Translations under genes and position numbers: made by a program
Shown: positions 59,737-64,000 of the stretch, in pieces
Layout: each line of letters starts with the position of its first letter
Position numbering within the stretch: the first letter of the stretch is position 1
Assembly: GCA_963744255.1 (NCBI GenBank)
Contig: CAVUSZ010000041.1
Location: forward strand, 190,172 to 254,171
DNA: 64,000 nucleotides
From: DATEDA01 sp963744255
GTDB lineage: Bacteria; Pseudomonadota; Gammaproteobacteria; Burkholderiales; SG8-39
Direction: 5' to 3'
Notes under the pieces: generated by a model
Database searches by the model: none
What the model was told of the DNA's origin: nothing
What the model saw: only the letters and a program-made list of their open reading frames with translations

Positions 59737-59943
59737 TCAGGCGGCTTTCAGATTGACGGCGGACGACTTGCCGTCGCGTCCCCGCTCCAGGTCGTACGAG
59801 AGTTTCTGGTTCTCGGTGATGCTGCCGAGCCCGGAACGCTCCACCGCCGAGACGTGCACGAACACATCTTTCGAGCCGTCGTCGGGTCGGATGAAGCCGA
59901 ATCCCTTGGTGGGGTTGAAGAACTTCACGATGCCAGTAGACAT
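59737..59943 (-). CDS. Cold-shock protein, CspA family
   Basis: A 68-residue OB-fold RNA chaperone that binds single-stranded RNA and DNA and melts mRNA structure. RNP1 is KGFGFIRP (about 14-21) and RNP2 is VFVHVSAV (about 28-35), both complete. The C-terminal half (LGSITENQKLSYDLERG) is slightly diverged but of normal length. The ATG at 59943 is preceded by GGAGG at a good distance (CTGGAGGCATC), which fixes the start. It stands alone. Such genes are often controlled through a structured 5' leader; the 100 bases upstream could contain one, but I cannot show it. Confidence 0.95.
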   Translation of the reverse strand: MSTGIVKFFNPTKGFGFIRPDDGSKDVFVHVSAVERSGLGSITENQKLSYDLERGRDGKSSAVNLKAA

Positions 59944-60292
59944 GATGCCTCCAGGTCTGGCGTTGCCTCGCGCGAGAGTGCGCGGGGCATCAAATTGCCG
60001 ATGGGAGAAGACCGGAAGTGGCGCCCGTGAGGGGATACTGCGGACGGACCCGAAAGCAGATTCGATGACGAGAATATGGGGCACGCAGAGATTTTCGGCA
60101 AGAGGAACGGACGTCCCCGGCGAAAATTACTTGCGGCGACGGATCCCGACGAAGCCCGCCAGCTCCCCGGCGTCGCCACGGCATCGCCGCGGAAGGCGTA
60201 TAGTGAAAGCGTCCACAGAGGCGCTGCCACTTCCCACCTCTCACGCCCCCGATTGGCGACCCCGGGCCGACGACCATCCCCAGGGGTTCGCT

Positions 60293-60628
60293 ATGCGAGT
60301 GGTCGAGAAGATCTCCGGCACTGCCGGGCGCTACGTGCTCACCGGCACGGTTTCTCGCGACGAACGCGGTCGCTACATCGCTCACGCCAGCACGTATCTG
60401 CTGACGTCGGGTCCGCTGGATCGCACGCTACGATCCGTCGCGACGGCGCAAGCGAGCGGACCCGACATCGAGGCGACCGGTGCGACCGCTCCGGAGGCGA
60501 GAACGCTTCTATGCCTTGCCGCGAAAGAGCGGCTGGCGGCAACCGTGACCAGCTTCGTGTGGCGCCCGGTGGTCGTCCTGGTGGCGAGCCAGTGGGGTCG
60601 TCGGATAGACCGGCAGAACGGAATATGA
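60293..60628 (+). CDS. Hypothetical protein, 111 residues
   Basis: A small protein with mixed beta and alpha character (GTAGRYVLTGTVSRDERGRYIAHASTYLL, then ARTLLCLAAKERLAATV). The ATG at 60293 has AGGGG seven bases upstream. The frame continues upstream without a ribosome site, so the shorter form is chosen. It has no signal peptide and no membrane segment, although the C-terminus has a short hydrophobic stretch (FVWRPVVVLVAS). Its stop overlaps the ATG of the next small ORF (ATGA). It lies divergently upstream of the cold-shock gene. Not recognised. Confidence 0.5.
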   Translation: MRVVEKISGTAGRYVLTGTVSRDERGRYIAHASTYLLTSGPLDRTLRSVATAQASGPDIEATGATAPEARTLLCLAAKERLAATVTSFVWRPVVVLVASQWGRRIDRQNGI

Positions 60629-60753
60629 CGTCGCGGCTCGCATACATGCGCGAAGCGATGTTTGTCGTCACCGCGAAGGGGGTGAGCCTGCGCGAGCATG
60701 GCGCGGAGGAGCTCTCGGCATACCTCCGAGGCTGCATCGTGCAGTACGCCTGA
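60625..60753 (+). CDS. Hypothetical small protein, 42 residues
   Basis: A short frame that starts in an ATGA overlap with the previous gene, which suggests translational coupling. It reads TSRLAYMREAMFVVTAKGVSLREHG, then ELSAYLRGCIVQYA. It contains one cysteine and no membrane segment. The length is too small for a family assignment. The overlap is the only real support. Confidence 0.4.
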   Translation: MTSRLAYMREAMFVVTAKGVSLREHGAEELSAYLRGCIVQYA

Positions 60754-60924
60754 TCGCCGTCCGGGAGAGCGCCGGCTTCCCGTAGCGCCGGCGCAAGCCT
60801 GCATCCAGTCAGCGTTCGAACCGTGCAGCGTCGCCCGTTCACCTGGCCGTCATCGTCGCATCCCCGCCCGCGCGGCATTGGCCGACCGCCTCATCCGGCG
60901 CGCGCGCGCGGCCGGAAGGTCAGA

Positions 60925-63900
60925 TTGAAATCGGCGATTCTTCGCGCCTTTGGGCGCGAGTCGCAGGCTGCGCCGTGGGACAACGAAGAGTCCATCCGCG
61001 AGGAGCTCTTCAGCATCGAGCGTCTCGAGCAGCATGCGGAGAGCCTCGCGGCGGCCCAGCCCGTCGCCCGCGGTCCGACGAGCGGGCGATCTCTCGCCGT
61101 CCGGCTGAAGGAGAACGAGTCGGTCCTGCTCGAAGCGTATCGCGCCATCGCCAGCGCGGTCGGCGAGGGCCGTGCCATTACGCCGGCCGCCGAGTGGCTG
61201 CTCGACAACTACCACCTCGTCGAAGAGCAGATCCGCGAAATCCGCGACGATCTGCCGCCGGGCTACTACCGGCAGCTGCCGAAGCTGGCCGGCGGACCTT
61301 TCGCCGGCTACCCGCGGGTCTTCGGCATCGCCTGGGCCTTCGTCGCGCATACGGACAGCCGCTTCGACCCCGAGATGCTGCGCCGGTTCGTGCGCGCCTA
61401 CCAGCGCGTTCAGCCGCTGACGATCGGGGAGCTGTGGGCGGTCGCGATCACGCTGCGGATCGTGCTCGTCGAGAATCTGCGGCGCGGGGCGAGGCGCATC
61501 GTGGCGAGCCGCGCCGCGCGCCGGGAAGCGGACGCCCTGGCCGACCGGCTTCTGGGCGTGAACGCGCGCCCGGCCGAGCCGGTCGCTCCGATCCTTCAGC
61601 ACTACGAGGAGGGCCCCTTGCCGGCGGCCTTCGCCGTCCAGCTCGTCCAGCGGCTGCGGGACCAGGATCCGAAGGTCACGCCGGCGCTGATGTGGCTCGA
61701 GGAGCGCCTGGCGGCGCAGGGAACGACCGCCGACGCGATCGTGCACGACGAGCACCAGAGGCAGGGTGCGACGAACGTGACGGTCCGCAACATCATCACG
61801 AGCATGCGCCTGATCTCCGACGTCGACTGGGCGGAGCTCTTCGAGAGCGTCAGTCTCGTCGACGACACGCTGCGGTCCGGCAGCGACTTCGCGGACATGG
61901 ATTTTCCGACGCGCAACCTCTACCGCAGCGCGATCGAGGAGCTCGCGCGCGGCTCGAAGCTGACGGAACTCGAGATCGCGCGCGCGGCTCTGGCGGCCGC
62001 ACGGGACCGGGCGCTTCAAAAACCGGAGGAGGGCGACGACCCTGATGGCCCCAGGCGCGATCCCGGCTATCACCTGATCGCCGGGGGGCGCCGCGCGTTC
62101 GAAGCGAAGATCGGATTTCGCGCGCCCCTGCGGAGCTGGCCCGGCCGCTTCAGCGCCAGGATCGGCATCGGCGGCTATATCGGCGGCGTCATCGTGGTCG
62201 CCGCGATCATCCTCTCCTTGCCGTTGTTCGTGCTGGCGGGGACGGGAATCGGCGGCGGGTGGCTCGTCTTGCTCGCGCTGCTCGGGCTGATCCCGTCGAT
62301 CGATGCGGCGATGGCGCTCGTGAACCGCGGCGTCACGAGAGAGTTCGGTGCGACGATCCTGCCGGGCCTGGAGCTCCGCGACGGCGTGCCTGCGCAACTG
62401 CGCACGCTGGTCGCCGTCCCGATCCTTCTCACGACGCCGGCCGCGCTCGAAGAGCAGATCGAGCGCCTGGAGATCCACCATCTCGCGAGTCCGGAAGGCG
62501 AGCTCTATTTCGCGCTGCTCTCGGACTGGACGGATGCCGCGACCGAGAGCGTCGAGGGAGACGACGCGCTCCTCGAGGCCGCCGCCGCGGGCATCGCCCG
62601 CCTGAACCGCCGCCACGGACCGGCCGCCGGCGGGGACCGCTTCCTCCTGCTCCATCGCCGGCGGGTCTGGAACGAAGGGCAGCAGCGGTGGATCGGGTGG
62701 GAACGCAAGCGCGGCAAGCTCCACGAGCTGAACCGGCTGCTTCGCGGCGCGACCGATACGACGTTTCTGGACGTCGGCGGGCGGCTGCCCGCCCCGCCTG
62801 CCGGCGTCCGTTACGTCATCACGCTCGACGCCGATACGCGGATGCCGCGCGAAACCGCCCGCCGGCTGGTCGGCAAGATGGCGCACCCGCTCAACCAGCC
62901 GCGGTTCGATGCCGCCACGCGGCGCGTCGTCGAGGGATATGGCGTGCTGCAGCCGCGCGTCACGCCTTCGCTGCCGATCGGCCGCGAGGGGTCGCTGTTC
63001 CAGCGCATCTTCTCCAGCACGAGCGGCATCGATCCTTACGCCTCCGCCGTGTCCGACGTGTACCAGGATCTCTTCGGCGAAGGCTCCTATACCGGCAAGG
63101 GCATCTACGACGTGGATGCCTTCGAAGCCGCGCTCGACGGCCGCGTGCGCGAAAGCACGCTGCTCAGTCACGACCTGTTCGAGGGGACCTTCGCCCGCGC
63201 CGGCCTCGCCTCCGATATCGAGGTCGTCGAGGAATTTCCGTCACGCTACGACGTCGCCGCCGCGCGCCAGCACCGCTGGGCGCGCGGCGACTGGCAATTG
63301 CTGCCGTGGATACTCGGTCGCGGCGACGCCTCCGGCGGCGACCGGCGCCGAGCGCGACTGCCGCTGATCGGCCGCTGGAAGATGCTGGATAACCTGCGGC
63401 GGTCGCTGTCGGCGCCGGCGAGCGTCGTCGCCTTGGTGGCGGGATGGGCGCTGCCCCTGCAGGCCGCCGTCGTCTGGACCGGCTACGTCCTGTCGACGAT
63501 CGCGTTGTCGACGCTGCTCCCCGTTCTCTCCGCGATCGTGCCGCGACGTGCCCGGATCACGGCGCGCAGCCACCTGCGCGCCCTCGCCGCGGACGTCCGG
63601 CTCGCCTTGTCCCAGACCGCATTGCTGGTCGTGTTCCTCGCGCATCAGGCCTGGTTGATGGCCGATGCGATCGGAAGAACGCTGTTTCGTCTGCTCGTGA
63701 GCCACCGGCATCTGCTCGACTGGGTCACGGCGGCGCAGGCGAAGGTGAGCCCCCGGCTCGACCTCGTCGGGTTCTATCGGCAGATGATCGGCGGCGTCGC
63801 CATCGGCATCGTCGCCGCCGTCGTCGTCTGGTGGATCGGGAACGACGCCTGGCCGGTGGCGGCGCCGTTCGTGATCGCCTGGATCGCATCGCCGGCCATC

Positions 63901-64000
63901 GCTCGATGGACGAGCCTGTCGCCGCTCGTGGCGGGTCGCCTGCCGGTCGCGGGTGCGGACGCCCGCGCTTTGCGGCTGGTCGCGCGCCGCAGCTGGCGCT
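60925..64000 (+). CDS. Cyclic beta-1,2-glucan synthase (NdvB/ChvB-like), 5' part
   Basis: The first 1025 codons of a very large inner-membrane glycosyltransferase (family members exceed 2500 residues); the gene runs off the right edge. It makes cyclic periplasmic beta-1,2-glucans for osmotic adaptation and host interaction. The N-terminal helical region (DNYHLVEEQIREIRDDLP, RQLPKLAGG, YPRVFGIAWAFVAHTDSRFD) is typical. Membrane segments follow near residues 411-465. The GT84 domain has YVITLDADTRMPRETA (DxD), GKGIYDVDAFEAAL and QHRWARGDWQLLPW (QxxRW). A second set of membrane helices begins near 830. No ATG is available in frame; TTG at 60925 with GGAAGG upstream is the best start. A long antisense frame (60850-63171) is a shadow. 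Confidence 0.9.
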   Translation, partial: MKSAILRAFGRESQAAPWDNEESIREELFSIERLEQHAESLAAAQPVARGPTSGRSLAVRLKENESVLLEAYRAIASAVGEGRAITPAAEWLLDNYHLVEEQIREIRDDLPPGYYRQLPKLAGGPFAGYPRVFGIAWAFVAHTDSRFDPEMLRRFVRAYQRVQPLTIGELWAVAITLRIVLVENLRRGARRIVASRAARREADALADRLLGVNARPAEPVAPILQHYEEGPLPAAFAVQLVQRLRDQDPKVTPALMWLEERLAAQGTTADAIVHDEHQRQGATNVTVRNIITSMRLISDVDWAELFESVSLVDDTLRSGSDFADMDFPTRNLYRSAIEELARGSKLTELEIARAALAAARDRALQKPEEGDDPDGPRRDPGYHLIAGGRRAFEAKIGFRAPLRSWPGRFSARIGIGGYIGGVIVVAAIILSLPLFVLAGTGIGGGWLVLLALLGLIPSIDAAMALVNRGVTREFGATILPGLELRDGVPAQLRTLVAVPILLTTPAALEEQIERLEIHHLASPEGELYFALLSDWTDAATESVEGDDALLEAAAAGIARLNRRHGPAAGGDRFLLLHRRRVWNEGQQRWIGWERKRGKLHELNRLLRGATDTTFLDVGGRLPAPPAGVRYVITLDADTRMPRETARRLVGKMAHPLNQPRFDAATRRVVEGYGVLQPRVTPSLPIGREGSLFQRIFSSTSGIDPYASAVSDVYQDLFGEGSYTGKGIYDVDAFEAALDGRVRESTLLSHDLFEGTFARAGLASDIEVVEEFPSRYDVAAARQHRWARGDWQLLPWILGRGDASGGDRRRARLPLIGRWKMLDNLRRSLSAPASVVALVAGWALPLQAAVVWTGYVLSTIALSTLLPVLSAIVPRRARITARSHLRALAADVRLALSQTALLVVFLAHQAWLMADAIGRTLFRLLVSHRHLLDWVTAAQAKVSPRLDLVGFYRQMIGGVAIGIVAAVVVWWIGNDAWPVAAPFVIAWIASPAIARWTSLSPLVAGRLPVAGADARALRLVARRSWR

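Noticed and set aside
60850..63171. A 773-codon open frame on the minus strand
   Set aside because: It is the antisense shadow of the cyclic glucan synthase gene. Its composition (very rich in Arg, Asp, Gln and Ala) has no domain signal, while the plus frame matches a known family throughout.
1..64000. CRISPR arrays, tRNA or rRNA genes
   Set aside because: No regularly spaced repeats and no tRNA or rRNA signature sequences were noticed while reading both strands; tRNAscan-SE and a CRISPR finder would confirm.

Overview
The window is high-GC proteobacterial DNA. The best guess is a betaproteobacterium of Burkholderiales/Rhodocyclales type, because it carries a monomeric NADP isocitrate dehydrogenase, a Bug/TctC-type binding-protein remnant, an OsmC protein, a single CspA-type cold-shock protein and an NdvB-type cyclic glucan synthase. 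This rests on gene content only; there is no rRNA gene in the window.

Layout. (1) 1-13 kb is a patchy chromosomal stretch. It has an EEP-family hydrolase, icd (6.6-8.8 kb), an OsmC protein, a flavin monooxygenase and a NitT/TauT-type binding protein. Between these lie decayed pieces: integrase remnants, a hydroxypyruvate-isomerase/DctP chimera, a complete but dead IS6-family element with both ends, a second copy of one IS6 end, and a truncated Bug protein. Several small ORFs are only weakly supported. (2) 12.8-14.5 kb is a scrap heap: an FtsX permease fragment, IS21 istA and istB pieces and another transposase piece. (3) 14.5-46.4 kb is a large biosynthetic gene cluster. Its parts are an Sfp-type PPTase, an amidohydrolase, an SbnA-like PLP enzyme, a GNAT acetyltransferase, a Lol/Mac-like ABC exporter with a LolA-like protein and an outer-membrane barrel, a minus-strand cassette (haem-oxygenase-like diiron oxidase, AMP ligase, ACP), the assembly line, an SDR-like/alpha-beta-hydrolase fusion and a LuxR-type regulator. 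The assembly line is FAAL-ACP; KS-AT-DH-KR-ACP; docking-C-A*-PCP-E; C-A*-PCP-R. (4) 46.5-47.7 kb mirrors the left edge, with an IS5-type remnant and a second copy of the same FtsX fragment. The cluster therefore sits between imperfect direct repeats of about 375 bp. (5) 48-53.8 kb is a smaller, decaying lipid locus: an SDR fragment, a PEP-swivel domain without its histidine, a fatty acid desaturase plus a second desaturase tail, a FAAL, a frameshifted methyltransferase and a truncated DAHP synthase. (6) 53.9-59.2 kb holds a subtilisin-like protease with a P-domain, a divergent gene resembling that protease's prodomain, a GHKL ATPase and a translationally linked helical protein. (7) 59.4-64 kb has a cold-shock gene, small ORFs and the 5' part of a cyclic beta-1,2-glucan synthase that runs off the window.

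How the main cluster may work (inference). The FAAL adenylates a fatty acid and loads its own ACP. The PKS adds one malonyl unit, processed to an enoyl stage. NRPS1 adds an amino acid that its E domain epimerises, NRPS2 adds a second, and the R domain releases an aldehyde or alcohol. The most unusual feature is that both A domains are present at near-normal length but have lost the recognisable ATP-binding and catalytic core motifs, and no other canonical amino-acid A domain is in the window. The amino acids must be loaded in trans, or these modules work in another way. The SbnA-like enzyme and the separate oxidase/ligase/ACP cassette are the obvious sources of unusual building blocks.

Several genes have single-base frameshifts (ABC permease, methyltransferase). 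These could be real decay or assembly errors, and raw reads would decide.
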